From Nicotiana tabacum (taxonomy: Eukaryota; Streptophyta; Magnoliopsida; Solanales; Solanaceae): a stretch of DNA of 64,000 bases. Within the stretch, counting starts at the first letter, position 1; the number at the start of each line of letters is the position of its first letter. The DNA is taken from contig NC_134089.1 of the NCBI RefSeq assembly GCF_000715075.1, positions 70,352,697 through 70,416,696 of the forward strand, in the 5' to 3' direction. The position numbers were made by a program, and so were the translations under genes. The notes beneath the pieces are model-generated. The model was given only the letters and a program-made list of their open reading frames with translations, did not search any database and had not been told where the DNA came from. This document shows, one piece after another, positions 45,418 to 57,405 of the stretch.

Positions 45418-46866
45418 GAGCAATAGGGCCACTTCCTCTTAGAGCTGCCTGCAATCTTTGGTTCGGTGCCCATGCGAGTAGTGAAACTCGCAAATCAAAC
45501 TGTAGTTCCTAGAAAGGATTCGAATGTACCGGTCTGGGCCATCTAGCGTCCCTGATTTTTCTAATGGCAAACACGATGTTTGACACATCGATGTTGAAGC
45601 TATACTCTGATAGGCGGGGCGCCCCCATTGGCCCTGCGTACCCTTCAAAGCCACCTCTGTTGAGGGGTCCGTGAGGGTTCTGTCCTTGGTTTACCAATCG
45701 GTTGTTATGGGTCGGATTGCGCTTTGGAGCATTTTTCCTATCATCTGGGTATGGCTAATACCTCTCTTTATTCGACCTTGACTCCTTCGCCAAGAGCCTG
45801 CTCGGGTATACTGAGCCTGAAGGGGCTCCCAGCTAGTCGTCCTCGACCCTGATGTTTGACTGATATCAGTTGTGGATGTCCGACCAGGTTACGGCAGGAT
45901 ACTCAATCAGATTCTCTTTCAGTTGCCTTGATGCCACCGAGCTTCGTTCATTCAGGCCTTGAGTGAAGGTCTGCACTGCCCAGTCGTCAGAGACTGGGGG
46001 TAGCTCCATTCGTTCTGTCTGAAAATGAGACACAAATTCTCGCAGCATTTCGTTCTCCCTTTGCTTAATCTTGAACACATCAGCCTGCCTTGTTGCTACC
46101 TTGATTGCACCGGCGTGCTCCCTTATGAAGAAGTCCGCCAGCATGGCGAACAAATCTATGGATTTGGGATCTAGGTTGTGGTACCACATCATGGCCCCCT
46201 TCAAGAGCATTTATCTAAATTTCTTCAGCAGGACTAACTCGATCTCATCGCTCTTTATGTCGTTGCCCATCACCGCATAGGTGTAGGCGGTGACGTGTTC
46301 ATTGGGATTCGAGGTCCCGTTGTATTTTGGGTGTTCTGGCATTCTACACTTCTTCGAAATGGGTTTCGGAGCCACTTCCTCTGGGAACGGCCGTTGCACT
46401 AACTTTTTTATCGTTGGCTGCTATCATTTTCTCGCTTGACTCGATCCTTTTGGTGAGATCTTCCAGCATTCTCACGATGGTAGGATCGGCTGCCGATCTG
46501 TTGTTGCTTGTTCGACGGGGGAGCTGTGTCTGGCGCTACTGTGCTGGGAGTCTTTGGATGTCTTTGTAACTGATCAATGGCCAACTGTTGTGCCTGCAAC
46601 ATTTCGAAAATAACATGAAGACTAACTTCCTGTTCTTCACGGGTTGGGGTTCTTTGGGCTTCCTACTGTTCGCTATGTCGTACGCTCCTGTCAGTGTGTG
46701 AGGTTTCATCAACCTATTGTGCGTCCTGTGAATCCGCGTCCACTGGAACTGGTCTGGGCGCGTCATTAGGATTTTATGGTTGCTTTCTGGCACCTAGAGC
46801 ACCCACGCCATTTTCCCCGTAGTTTTTGAGGTTGTCATTCTCGACTTTGTTCACTGAGCCAGACAT
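45418..46866 (-). pseudogene. gag: Gag of B (broken)
   Basis: The start at 46866 reads MSGSVNKVENDNLKNYGENG. A Q-rich helical part (VIFEMLQAQQLAIDQLQ) precedes the core domain at 46399-45866 (VAPKPISKKCRMPEHPKYNG, GAMMWYHNLDPKSIDLFAML, QRENEMLREFVSHFQTERME, DWAVQTFTQGLNERSSVASR). A zinc-knuckle-like CEFHYSHGHRTKDC is at about 45487-45446; it has His in place of the second Cys, as is usual in this family to my knowledge. Stops, for example at 46211 and 45864, break it. The core is better preserved than in B1. No protease follows. Confidence 0.8.
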
Positions 46867-46965
46867 TTTGACTTGAAATCAAGAGATTTTGGACAAGAAA
46901 AAGTGTGAAAGATAACTTGCATTTTTGTGATTGAACCAACAAGAAAATAATCACTATTATTTTTA

Positions 46966-46983
46966 GCCCCATGGTGGGCGCCA
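46966..46983 (-). other. Primer-binding site of B
   Basis: The minus strand reads GTT then TGGCGCCCACCATGGGGC directly after the LTR end GGTAAACA. The tRNA was not identified. Confidence 0.65.
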
Positions 46984-46986
46984 AAC

Positions 46987-47757
46987 TGTTTACCGTGAAA
47001 ATGGTAACAACAATTAAATTTGTAAATACGATTCTAAAAATACGTGATCTATTTTTATGCTATTTGTTCGAGCAACGATACTTGGAATATGATGTTTTAT
47101 GATGGAATGCAAGCCAAAATGAGGTAGTGATCAAACCGAAGGGCTTATTGCACTGGCTTCGGACTGGTCGACGGAGGACCTCGGCGTCGATACCTGAGCT
47201 CGATTTCGAACTATCGGGGGTAGTCAGGAAGGGGATAACAGTTAAGATACAATTAAACAAGGCTCTTTATGGCCAATACCAAGTAATAAATGAAGAACAA
47301 GTAGGAGAAAATTGAATGCCAAAGTGGCCTCGAGCCAATAAGAACGAGCGAGTTACAGAGAAAAGGGAGAGAGAGAGAGAGAGAGAGAGAGATTATTGAT
47401 CTTGTGGAGAAATGGTTGGAGCAACATCAGCCCTTTACAAAGTGGCATGGATTCCCCTTATATAGGAGAGGGAATACAATATAATACATAGTGCATTGAA
47501 TGTAAAGATACATGGATCAGACGGCTAGGCACGGTGTTAGTGTTTGCTGATTCTAGTTGCTCGCCTCGGGAATCACCCATCCTCAGAACCTTCGCTGGGT
47601 CACGGACAAATTCCCCATACTCAAAATCTTTACTGGGTCGCGGACGAACCTCGAAGGAAGGAGCTCGATCGTAATCATGCAGCCTCGATATGTTGATATG
47701 ACTCACTGAATGCACCTTAGCGGTGAGAAATAGACCCTTCTGATTTCACCGCATACA
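46987..47757 (-). repeat. 5' LTR of B (771 bp)
   Basis: The minus strand starts TGTATGCGGTGAAATC at 47757 and ends GGTAAACA at 46987. TATATAAGG lies near 47458-47466. A longer GA run (47367-47392) than in the left LTR is one of the differences. Confidence 0.85.
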
Positions 47758-47863
47758 CTTGGCATCCAATTTTCCAAGCTGATCCTTTCCATTGTTGAGA
47801 ACATAACATTTGCATCCAAATGTTCTTAGGTGAACCAACTTGGGCTTCCTTCCATTCAACAAC
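47758..47863 (-). pseudogene. Copia integrase fragment right of element B
   Basis: The minus frame reads GRKPKLVHLRTFGCKCYVLN and NGKDQLGKLDAK, a highly typical Ty1/copia integrase C-terminal block. It joins in phase and order with 62012-64000 upstream and 37253-37290 downstream, so one copia gene is scattered over these three places. It is bordered by the CTTGG duplication of B and by acaac, the target duplication of D. Confidence 0.85.
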
Positions 47864-48443
47864 TATCACGACCCAAGTTCGCCCTCCGTGAACTATCGTG
47901 TCGGCACCTAATCTTTACGACTAGGTAAGCCTAACAATTGCAGAAAAAGGACAACAACAGATATAACAAATAACAATTGTGGAATTAACATAGTGACGGT
48001 TTAAAAAGGACGCTCTACATATACAAAGTAGTCCCTCAAATTGAACAACTTCCCAAAACCTAGAATCTCATAAAATCACAACCTGTTGAATAACTACAAG
48101 TGTCTAACTCCAGAATGTCTAAACAAAAGTAAATACAGAAGGGCTAATACTATGAGAGATAATGGAAAGGGACTCCTTAGTCTGCGGACGCGATAGATAT
48201 ACCTCAAAGTCTCTGCAGAATCACCTCACCTCAAGGGTAGTAGGACTGAGTCGAAGTACCTGCATCTGCACATAAAAACATGCACAGAAAGGGCATGAGT
48301 ATACCACAGTGGTACTCAGTAAGTGTCAAGCCTAACTTCGATCGAGTAGTGAAGAAGAAGGTCAGGGCCCTATTGATTATAGCTAAAAATGATGTAAAAC
48401 AGTATAGAATACGATAATGTAATTAAATGCTAACAGTATGAAA
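47864..48443 (-). repeat. D, left part: R/U5 end of a chromovirus LTR
   Basis: The left end TATCACGACCC is a mutated form of the family end (TGTCACGACCC on this strand). It aligns in reverse complement with the 60490-60679 part of LTR F and beyond. The flank acaac (47859-47863) pairs with gcaac (62007-62011), one mismatch, so D-left and D-right are the two ends of one minus-strand insertion, probably a solo LTR. Confidence 0.7.
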
Positions 48444-48574
48444 GTTCGTAGTTGGGCTCCCATGGACTTTGAGAAAGTTTGATGCCATTTGGGTGATTGT
48501 GGATCGGCTAACCAAGTCTGCACACTTCATTCCTGTGTGTACTACCTATTCTTCGGAGCGGTTGGCAGAGATTT
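48444..48574 (+). pseudogene. pol: F, left part: chromovirus integrase fragment
   Basis: The plus frame reads VVGLPWTLRKFDAIWVIVDR and LTKSAHFIPVCTTYSSERLA, the start of the integrase core including its first Asp region. It is interrupted at 48574 by element E and continues at 57406. Its own upstream part is missing at the junction with D. Confidence 0.85.
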
Positions 48575-50389
48575 TGTCACGACCGAAACCGATGGTCCAC
48601 GACGGGTGCCTGAGTCCTATCTGTCAAACATCCCTAAGCATGCGTCTAAGATATGAACCTGTATAATGCTGATGCATTACGAAAATAACATACGTGAAGG
48701 AAACCTGCCATCAAGGCATATGTACGTATACATGCAGAACATAGTGGGCGAGCCGGCAAGGCTGCTATAGACAACTATACATCCAACACTGAAAGCCCAC
48801 AAGGCCACATACAACCAAACTAGACATACTATCCACAGACCTCTAACAGAAACATAACTGTACAAAGACGGAATTGAGCCACGTCATGCCCATATACATA
48901 TATATATATATATACAAACGTATTGTACCAAAATCAAAAGCAGCTCCCGATCAAATAGCAGCTCCAGATCAAATGGAGCACGCCAACTCTCACTAATCAG
49001 GGATCCTAAGAAGGGGGACCGTCAGCTTGCCTACCTGCACCTGCTGGTATGAAACGCAGGCCCCGTGAAATAGGGCATCAGTATGAAAAATGTACTGAGT
49101 ATGTAAGGTATGAAAATTAGTACGTAAAGGACATAGATGAAACATGGAATAAAGAAACACATCTTTAAATATGAATAACTTTGTAAATTCTGAAACTTTT
49201 ATAATGTCATGCACGTGCATATAAATTTCATGTCATGCATAGATATGGGTGTACATATTATCATCAAGCCACTGAGGGCATCCCATCATATCGTCTCGGC
49301 CACTATGGGCAACATCATCAACAAATACCAGCTGATCAAGTAGTGATGCGTATATAACATCGTAACCTTTTCCCATATCCCATATACATATATTTACATA
49401 TATACGCAAATATAACGTGGGTCAATTCACATGAGTGAAATGCATGAAAAATACGTAAAAATCTCAATATTCCTTCTGGATAAACTTTTCCAACTGCGTA
49501 TTTTTCTGAGACCCATGAACAGAAAATAATAATAATTTTCATGGGGAGTCAAGAATATAGACACCCCTAATAATTCTATAAATAGAGTACTTTATGGAAA
49601 CTGTGTGTTTGCTCGTTTCTTCAGTATAATTTGGACCATGCCAAAAGAAAGAAGGGAGGGCCTTAACATACCTGTTTCTTGAATTATTTCAATGAATCTG
49701 CTTCTGCAAAATTCTTGAACGAAATTTGAAATGTTAAATGAAGAAAGATGGATATTACTTTACTTTAGGATAGTAAAGTTTTTGGTTCCCTTGAAGTCTT
49801 GAAAGGAAAAATATTTCTGGTTCTTTAAGTTTTGAAAGAATTTCATTTGATTCATATTGAATCTTAACAGATGAAAATATCTTGGTTAGTCATCATTTCT
49901 CATAAGTGATATCTTGCATAAGTGACTTCTTAGTCACCTTTTTGACTTGGGGGCTTCTTACCACGTATAAGGGGGTTAATTTATAAGTTTTTATCCACTT
50001 ATTAGTTAACTGGTAATTTTCTATTATCCGGTAATTAATCACTTACCCATATAATTTAAACATCACCACAAATTACTTAAAATTCTATTTATTTTTAAAA
50101 TACTTCATATATACTTTATATATTATACTATAGTGGTCATATGGTACCTTGCATGGTACTAGTTCATAATTATTGGGTATTATCACTTGACCCGTATTTT
50201 ATTCCAAATTGGCCACTTTCAACGAAACTCGTTTTCTTTAATCCGTGTACTCCTTTATCCTTCATAACACTTATTTATCACTTGCTATAAATAGCATAAG
50301 TACGTTAATGTCAAGATGATCTCATCCCCGAGTCTAAGTCAGTTAACTAAAATTGAAATTTTAACGTACGAAAATCGCGAGGTGTAATA
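48575..50389 (-). repeat. 3' LTR of E (1.8 kb)
   Basis: Plus-strand edges are TGTCACGACC at 48575 and GGTGTAATA at 50389. It is nearly collinear with 55552-57405, with scattered substitutions and small indels. The inside contains TATA/ATAT-rich runs near 48895-48915 and 49380-49410. Minus-strand frames here have no known domain. Confidence 0.9.
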
Positions 50390-50402
50390 TCCTTCCCCCC
50401 TT
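50390..50402 (-). other. Polypurine tract of E
   Basis: The minus strand reads aaggggggaagga and then the LTR TATTACACC. Confidence 0.85.
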
Positions 50403-50544
50403 AGAAACATTCATCCTCGAATTTTCAACTCCCCAAGTTCTGTATAACCCAACGCCACACAGGACCACAATTATGAATAACGACCATGGCCTCACACGAC
50501 CAACGACAATAGCCAATAAAAGAATTTGTACACGTACCTTATGA

Positions 50545-53500
50545 TTATGACGTCTCAGTCGAACCCTTCTCTGGAGGAGGAAATAAGTAGGGATATCTAT
50601 ACTTCATGTTTTCCTAGGCCTCCCAAGTCATTTCTTCCACATTGTTATTTCTCCAAAGTATTTTCACGGAGGCTACTTCCTTATTCCGTAGATTGCGGAT
50701 TTGTCGGTCTAAAATGGCAACCGGAATTTCCGCGTATGACAAGTCCTCTGTAATCTATACATCATTCGTGGGCACCACTTGGGTACAATCGCTAATGCAC
50801 TTTCGTGACATAGATACACGAAAAACCGCATGGACAAACTCCAATTCCGAGGGCAATTCTAACTCATAAGCTACTTGGCCCACTCTTCGAATGATCCTAT
50901 AAGGCCTAATATACCATGGGCTAAGTTTTCCTTTCTTGCCAAACCTCACCACACCCTTCATAGGTGACACCTTTAATAATACCCAGTAATGAACCCCGAA
51001 CTCTAAATCTCGATGTCGCACGTCAGAATATGACTTCTGATAACTCTGAGCTGTCAATAGTCGATATCGAATCAACTTTACTTTCTCTATGGCTTGCTAA
51101 ACCAGGTTTGGCCCATGTAATCTAGATTCTCCAATTTTGAACCACCCTATAGGAGACCTACACTTATGTTCGTAAAGAGCTTCGTATGGAGCCATCTGAA
51201 TGCTAGAATAGTAGCTATTATTATACGCGAACTCAATAAGCGGCAGATGATCATCCTAGCTACCTTTGAAGTCTATTACACAAGCTCGTAACATATCCTC
51301 CAGTGTTTGAATAGTACGCACAGCTTGTCCGTCTGTCTGGGGAAGAAATGATGTACCAAGACTGACATGAGTCCCCAATCCCTTTTGGAAAGACCTCCAG
51401 AAGTTATCTGTAAATTGAGCTCCTCTATCCGAGATAATAGATAAAGGGACACCCTGTAGTCGTACTATCTCCTTAATGTAAAGCCTTGCATAATCCTCTG
51501 AGGAATATGTAGTCCTAATGGGTAGAAAATGGGATGACTTTGTAAGCCTATCAACAATCACCCATATCGAATCGAACTTATGCTGGGTACGAGGTAAGCC
51601 TACAATGAAGTCCATATTGATTACTTCCCATTTCCAAGTCAGAATCTCCATAGCCTGCAATAATCCACCGGGTTTTTGATGCTCAATCTTAACCTGCTAA
51701 CAATTAGGACACTGAGCAACAAATTCTGCTAAATCCTTTTTTATTCCGTCCCACCAATATACTTCCTTGATGTCATGATACATCTTTGTTGCTCCTGGAT
51801 GGATATAATAATGAGAATAGTGAGTTTCTCCCATAACTTGCCGATGCAGCCCTACAACATTAGGCACACATAATCGTCCTTGATATCTAAGGACCCTATC
51901 TTCTGTAATTTCAAACGGCGTCTTCTCTTTCTGAAGAGTGGTATCCCTATAATGAACTAACATAGGATCCTCATACTAGCATTCCTTTACTTCAATTACT
52001 AAAGAAGATGTTGTCGTATCCTGAATAGTAAATCCAATATAAATTGAGTCCAGTAACCGAACTCCAAGACTATCTAGATGATGAACCTCATGGGCTATTC
52101 CCCTCTTTTCTGGCTGCAAATACGACAGGCTACCCATAAATGTATGGCTGAGGGCATCGGCTACTACCTTCGCCTTCCCCGGATGGTATAAAATATCAAC
52201 GTCATAGTCTTTAAGTAGTTCTAACCATCTCATTTGGCATAGATTCAATTCCTTTTGCTTGAATATGTACTAGAGGCTCCTATGGTCCATATAAATATCA
52301 ACATGAATGCCATACAAGTAAAGCCTCCACATCTTTAGTGCATGAATCACCGTAGATAAATCTAAATTGTAGGTCGGGTAGTTCTTCTCGTGCTTTATTA
52401 GTTGTCTAGAAGCATAAGCTACAACCTTTCCATGCTGCATCAGCACACAACCCAATCCAACGTCTAAAGCGTCATAATAGATCACATAACCATAGGTCCC
52501 TTCTGGAACCGTTACAACCGGTGCTGAAGTTAATCTGTCATTTAATGCCTGGAAACTCCGTTCGCAACCATCAGTCCATTGAAACTTTGCTCCATTCTGA
52601 GTCAACTTTGTCAAAGGCATTGAAAGGGAAGAAAATCCTTCCACAAATCTCCTGTAATAACCTGCCAAACCAAGAAAGTTACGGACCTCCATCGGTGTTG
52701 TAGGACTAGGCCAAGTTTTTACTTCCTCAATCTTTTATTTATCCACCTGGATACCTTCACCCGAAATAACAAGCCCAAGGAAGGCTACAGAGTTCAACCA
52801 GAATTCACATTTAGAAAATTTTGCATAGAGCTTCCCTTCTTGTAAAACTCTAAGCACAGTACGCAGATAGTTTGCATGCTCAGCCTCTAAACAAGAATAT
52901 ACCAATATATCGTCAATATATACAATTACGAACAGATCTAAAAAAGGCCTAAACACACGGTTCATCAAATCCATGAATATTGTTGGGGCATTGGTCAGAC
53001 CTAACGACATAACCCGAAAATCAAAGTGCCCATATCTAGTCCTGAATGTTGTCTTCGGAATATCTTCATTCTTAACCCTTACCAGATGCTACCTGAACCT
53101 CAAGTCTATCTTTCAAAAATACTTGGTACTTTGCAGCTGATCAAATAAATCATTAATTCTCAGGAGCGGGTATTTATTCTTGATCGTCACCTTATTCAGC
53201 TGCCTATAATCAATACACATTCGTAAGAAACCATGTTTCTTTCTCACAAACAAAATAGGTGCTCCCCACGGTGATGTACTAGGTCTGATAAAGCCTTTTT
53301 CAAGTAAGTCCTTTAGCTACTCTTTCAACTCTTTCAGTTCTATGGGGGCCATTCTATAGGGAGGAATAGATATTTGGTGAGTATCTAGTAGTAGGTTAAT
53401 AGAAAACTCAATTTATTGCTCTGGTGGCAGACCCGGAAGTTCATCGGGAAAAATATCGGGAAACTCATTAACCACTGGGATGGACTGAATGGTTGGTGAC

Positions 53501-54128
53501 TCTACTTCCATATCCTGAATCCGAACTAAATGATAAATACAGGCCTTATTGATCATTTTTTTTGACTTGAGATAGGAAATGAATCTTCCTCTAGGCGATG
53601 TTGTATTACCTTTCCACTCCAAAACAGGCTCCCCTGAAAATTAAAATTGGACTATCTTTGATCTACAATCAACGTTGGCATGACAAGAAGCCAACCAATC
53701 CATACCCATTATAATATCAAATTCTACCATATCTAACTCAATTAAGTCTACTATGGTAGATCGGCCATGAATTATTATTATACAACCCCTATATACCTAC
53801 TTAGCTATCACCGACTCCCCAACAGGTGTAGACACCTCAAAAGGTTTAACCAATTCAGGTTTTATTCCAAACTTACCAGCAACTAATGGAGTAACGTATG
53901 ATAAGGTGGAACCTGGGTCAATCAACACATATACATCATATAAGGAGACTGATAATATACCTGTAACAACATCAGGCGATGACTCTTGGTCCTGTCGTCC
54001 TCCCAATGCATAAATGCAATTCTGAGGGTTGTTCGAGCTAGATGCTCCGCCTCTGCCTCTACCATGACTTGTTGGTGCTTGGGGACCTTGCCCAAGGAGG
54101 CGTACTAATGATGACGAACCAGCTACAG
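50545..54128 (-). pseudogene. pol: Pol of E: protease, RT, RNase H, integrase, chromodomain (broken)
   Basis: The protease shows VYVLIDPGSTLSYVTP near 53919. RT has the intact catalytic YIDD at 52909-52920 and primer-grip-like blocks ([22 protein letters not shown]). RNase H is at 52692-52270 ([20 protein letters not shown]). The integrase zinc motif is intact (HYSHYYIHP ... CPNC, about 51830-51697). The core has Asp in NMDFIVGLP and IISDRGAQF, but the catalytic Glu is Val (51319-51321). The chromodomain is at about 50725-50580 (VAILDRQIRNLRNKEVASVK, WRNNNVEEMTWEA). Stops at 53413, 52735, 52270, 51976, 51697, 51256 and 50755 disable it. The boundary with gag is arbitrary because it is one polyprotein in this clade. 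Confidence 0.88.
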
Positions 54129-55358
54129 ATCCCGCTGGCTGAGCTATGCTTGCATCACCTCTCATCGGACAATCCCTCATAACGTGGCCCAGATAACCAT
54201 AAGTATAACAAACACTTAATCCCATACGGCACTTCCCGATATGTTGGTTAGCACATTGAGTACATCGTGGCAAGGGTGGCCTCATCTGATTTGACTCACC
54301 CCTATACTGAGAACCTGACGCCCTAAAATTCTGACCAGACCCTGAATATGTAGAACGATCAAATCTCTTACCGTCAAACTGAGGGGGTACGCTAGCCAAT
54401 GGCTGGGATGGATACCTCGAGTACTATTGCCTCTAACCACCTCGAAACTCACCAAATCACCCGAAGACTTCGCACTCTTATTCTGGGCTCTATCATGCTC
54501 ACGATCGGCCCTCTATTTCTATTTACGCTCCTCTACACCCTGAGCGTATGCTTGAATACGAGAAATATCCATGTCTGGCTGAAGCGAGACCGATATACAA
54601 TCATTAAGCAAGTAAGGCTCTAATCCCACCACGAACTGGTGAACTCGGTACTCCATCTTAGATACAATAGTGGGAGCATACCTAGCCAACGAATCAAACT
54701 GAAGAATGTACTCCCGAACACTCATGCTACCCTACCGAAAGGTCAAGAACCTATCAACTATGGCCCGTTTAAGCTCTGGTGGCAGATAATGATGGAGAAA
54801 ACCTTTTGTAAACTCCTGCCATACTGCTAGAGGGGCATCCTCAACTCTAGATAATTCCCACGACTCATACCAATTAACTGCAACATCTCGGAGTCTATAG
54901 GAAGCAAGCTCAACAGACTAAGTCACATTGGCCTTCATTGCCCTTAATGTCCTCTACATTCTATCAATAAATACTTGAGGGTCCTCATTTGGATCTGCTT
55001 TAATAAATACTAGAGGGTCTAAATTAATGAAATCACGAACCCTCGCACTAACGGGCCTATATGCATGACCAATACCTACTTCTTGACGACGAGCCTGTGC
55101 AGCTACTAATCGGGTTAATAATTGAATAGCATCTCTCATCTCTTGACCCGGCACATCCGGCTGAGGTACTAAGTGTACAGTGGCGGGCACTGGAGCTGGT
55201 GCCCCTCGGAGCTCTTCTGGAAAGGGTAGAGTATGTGAAGTCAGAGATGGAACCTCACTATGAGACTCTCCCCGAGCCCTGGTAAATCGTGGCGCTCGAC
55301 TAGTAGTCTCACCATTAACGGACTTTCCCTTCTGGGCGGCCGTACTCTTTGGAGGCAT
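54129..55358 (-). pseudogene. gag: Gag of E (broken)
   Basis: Start at 55358, MPPKSTAAQKGKSVNGETTS, then a disordered Pro-rich part and the gag domain: MRDAIQLLTRLVAAQARRQE, FINLDPLVFIKADPNEDPQV, a stop at 54954, LAVWQEFTKGFLHHYLPPEL, SVREYILQFDSLARYAPTIV. The zinc knuckle near 54169-54210 reads CYTYGYLGHVMRDC: the second Cys is Tyr, so zinc binding is probably lost. A longer frame starts at 55475, but the MPPK start is the family's usual one. Confidence 0.85.
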
Positions 55359-55535
55359 CGTTGAAAATATAGCATATTGTGAGGAGCATGAATTCTTGTA
55401 TCGCACGATCTTAGATAAAAAGAGAGGATAACATCCTATATGTCCTGTAGCCTCTTGTCTATAAGTGTGGTGCACGACACACCCATAAACAAGAATCTAC
55501 TAGACACGGTCTGTGGACAACCCTAGGACAGAACT

Positions 55536-55547
55536 GCTCTGATACCA
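55536..55547 (-). other. Primer-binding site of E (initiator tRNA-Met)
   Basis: The minus strand reads TGGTATCAGAGC four bases after the LTR end GGGTCGTGACA. Confidence 0.9.
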
Positions 55548-55551
55548 CTTT

Positions 55552-57405
55552 TGTCACGACCCAAACCGATGGGCCGTGTTGGGTGCCTGAGTCCTATCTG
55601 TCAAACACCCCTAAGCATGCGTCTAAGATATGAACCTGTATAACATCTGCTGCATTACGAAAATAACATACGTGAAGGAAACATACCATCAAGGCATGTG
55701 TACGTATACATGTAGAACACAGTGGGCGAGCCAGCAAGGCTGCTATAGACAACTATACATCCAACACTGAAAGTCGACAAGGCCACATACAATCAAACTA
55801 GATATATTGTTCACAGAACTTTAACAGAAACATAATTGTACAAAGACTGGACTGAGCCACATCATACCCATATACATATATATATACAAATGTATCATAC
55901 CACAATCAAAAGCAGCTCCGGATCAAATGGAGCACGCCAACTCTCGCTGATCAGGGATCCTAAGAAGGGGACCGTCAGCTTGCCTACCTGGACCTACGGG
56001 CATAAAACGCAGGCCCCGTGAAATAGGGCATCATTACGAAAAAATGTACTGAGTATGTAAGGCATGAAAATTAGTACGTAAAGGACATAGATGAAACATG
56101 GAATACAGAAACACATCTTTAAATCTGAATAACTTTGTAAATTCTGAAACGTTTATAATATCATGCACGTGCGTATAAATGTCGTGTCATTCATATCTAT
56201 GGGTGTACATAATATCATCAAGCCATTGAGGGCATCTCATCATATCGTCTCGGTCACTAAGGGCAACATCATCAACATATACCAGCTGATCAGGTGGTGG
56301 GGCGTATATAAGGCCGTAACCTTTTCCTATATCCCATATACATATATTTACATATATATATATATATATGCATATATAACTCCATCTAGTCATGGGTCAA
56401 TGCACATGAGTGAAATGCATGAAAAATATTTCAAAATCTGAATATTCGTTCCGGATAAACTTTTCCAACTACGTATTATTCTGAGACCCATGAACAGAAA
56501 ATAATAATAATTTTCATGGGAAATCAAGAATATAGACACCCCTAATAATTCTATGAATGGAGTAATTTATGGAAACTGTGTGTTTTCTCGTTTTTTCAGA
56601 ATAATTTGGACCATGCCAAAAGAAAGAATGGAGGGCCTTAACATACCTATTTCTTGAATTATTTGAACAAATCTACTTCTGCGAAATTCTTGAACGAAAT
56701 TTGAAATGTTAAACGAATTTTTTCTTAAGTTTTGTTTTTGAAACTTTTCAAACCAAGAAAGATGGATATTACTTTACTTTAGGATAGTAAAGTTTGTGGC
56801 TCCCTTGAAGTCTTGAAAGGAAAAACGTTTCTGGTTCTTTAAGTTTTGAAAGAATTTCATTTGATTCATAATTAATCTTAGCAGATAAAGATATCTTGGT
56901 TAGTCATCATTTCTCATAAGTGACATCTTGCATAAGTGAGTTCTTAGTCATATTTTGACTTAGGTGGCTTCTTGCCACGTGTGTGGGGGGTTAATTTATA
57001 AATTTTTATCCACTTATTAGTTAACTAGGTAATATTCTGTTATCCGGTAATTAATCAATTACCCGCATAATTTAAAAATTATCACAAATTACTTAAAATT
57101 CTATATATTTTTAAAATACTTCATATATACTTTATATATTATACTACCATGGTCATATGGTACCTTGCATGGTACTAGTTCATAATTATAAGGTATTATC
57201 GCTTCACCCATATTTTATTCCAAATTGGCCACTTTCAACAAAACTCGTTTTCTTTAATTCGTGTACCCCTTTGTCCTTCATAACACTTATTTATTGCTTG
57301 CTATAAATAGCGTAAGTACGTTAACATCAAGATGATCTCATCCCCGAGTCTACGTCGATTAACTGAAAACGAAATTTTAACATACGAAAATCGCGAGATG
57401 TAATA
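55552..57405 (-). repeat. 5' LTR of E (1.85 kb)
   Basis: The minus strand starts TATTACATCTCGCG at 57405 (the family TG is mutated in both E LTRs) and ends GGGTCGTGACA at 55552. A TATATATATATA run at 56350-56372 may hold the promoter. An insertion near 56715-56750 distinguishes it from the left copy. Confidence 0.9.

Larger units (their letters stand above)
37291..47757 (-). mobile_element. B: complete pol-less gag retroelement with antisense ORFs
   Basis: LTRs at both ends in the same (minus) orientation and a perfect 5-bp target duplication CTTGG (37286-37290 and 47758-47762). Primer site next to the right LTR, polypurine tract next to the left. Internal order on the minus strand: gag, spacer, then two ORFs on the opposite strand. 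No RT, RNase H, integrase or protease is present, so mobility would need enzymes from another element. The two LTRs differ visibly (by eye about one change per 10-15 bases), so the insertion is old. Confidence 0.85.
48575..57405 (-). mobile_element. E: complete Tekay/Del-like chromovirus
   Basis: Two LTRs in the minus orientation, initiator-Met primer site, gag, pol with chromodomain, polypurine tract, and a perfect target duplication GATTT (48570-48574 and 57406-57410). It sits inside the integrase gene of element F. The coding region runs the full expected length but with stops every few hundred bases. Confidence 0.92.
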
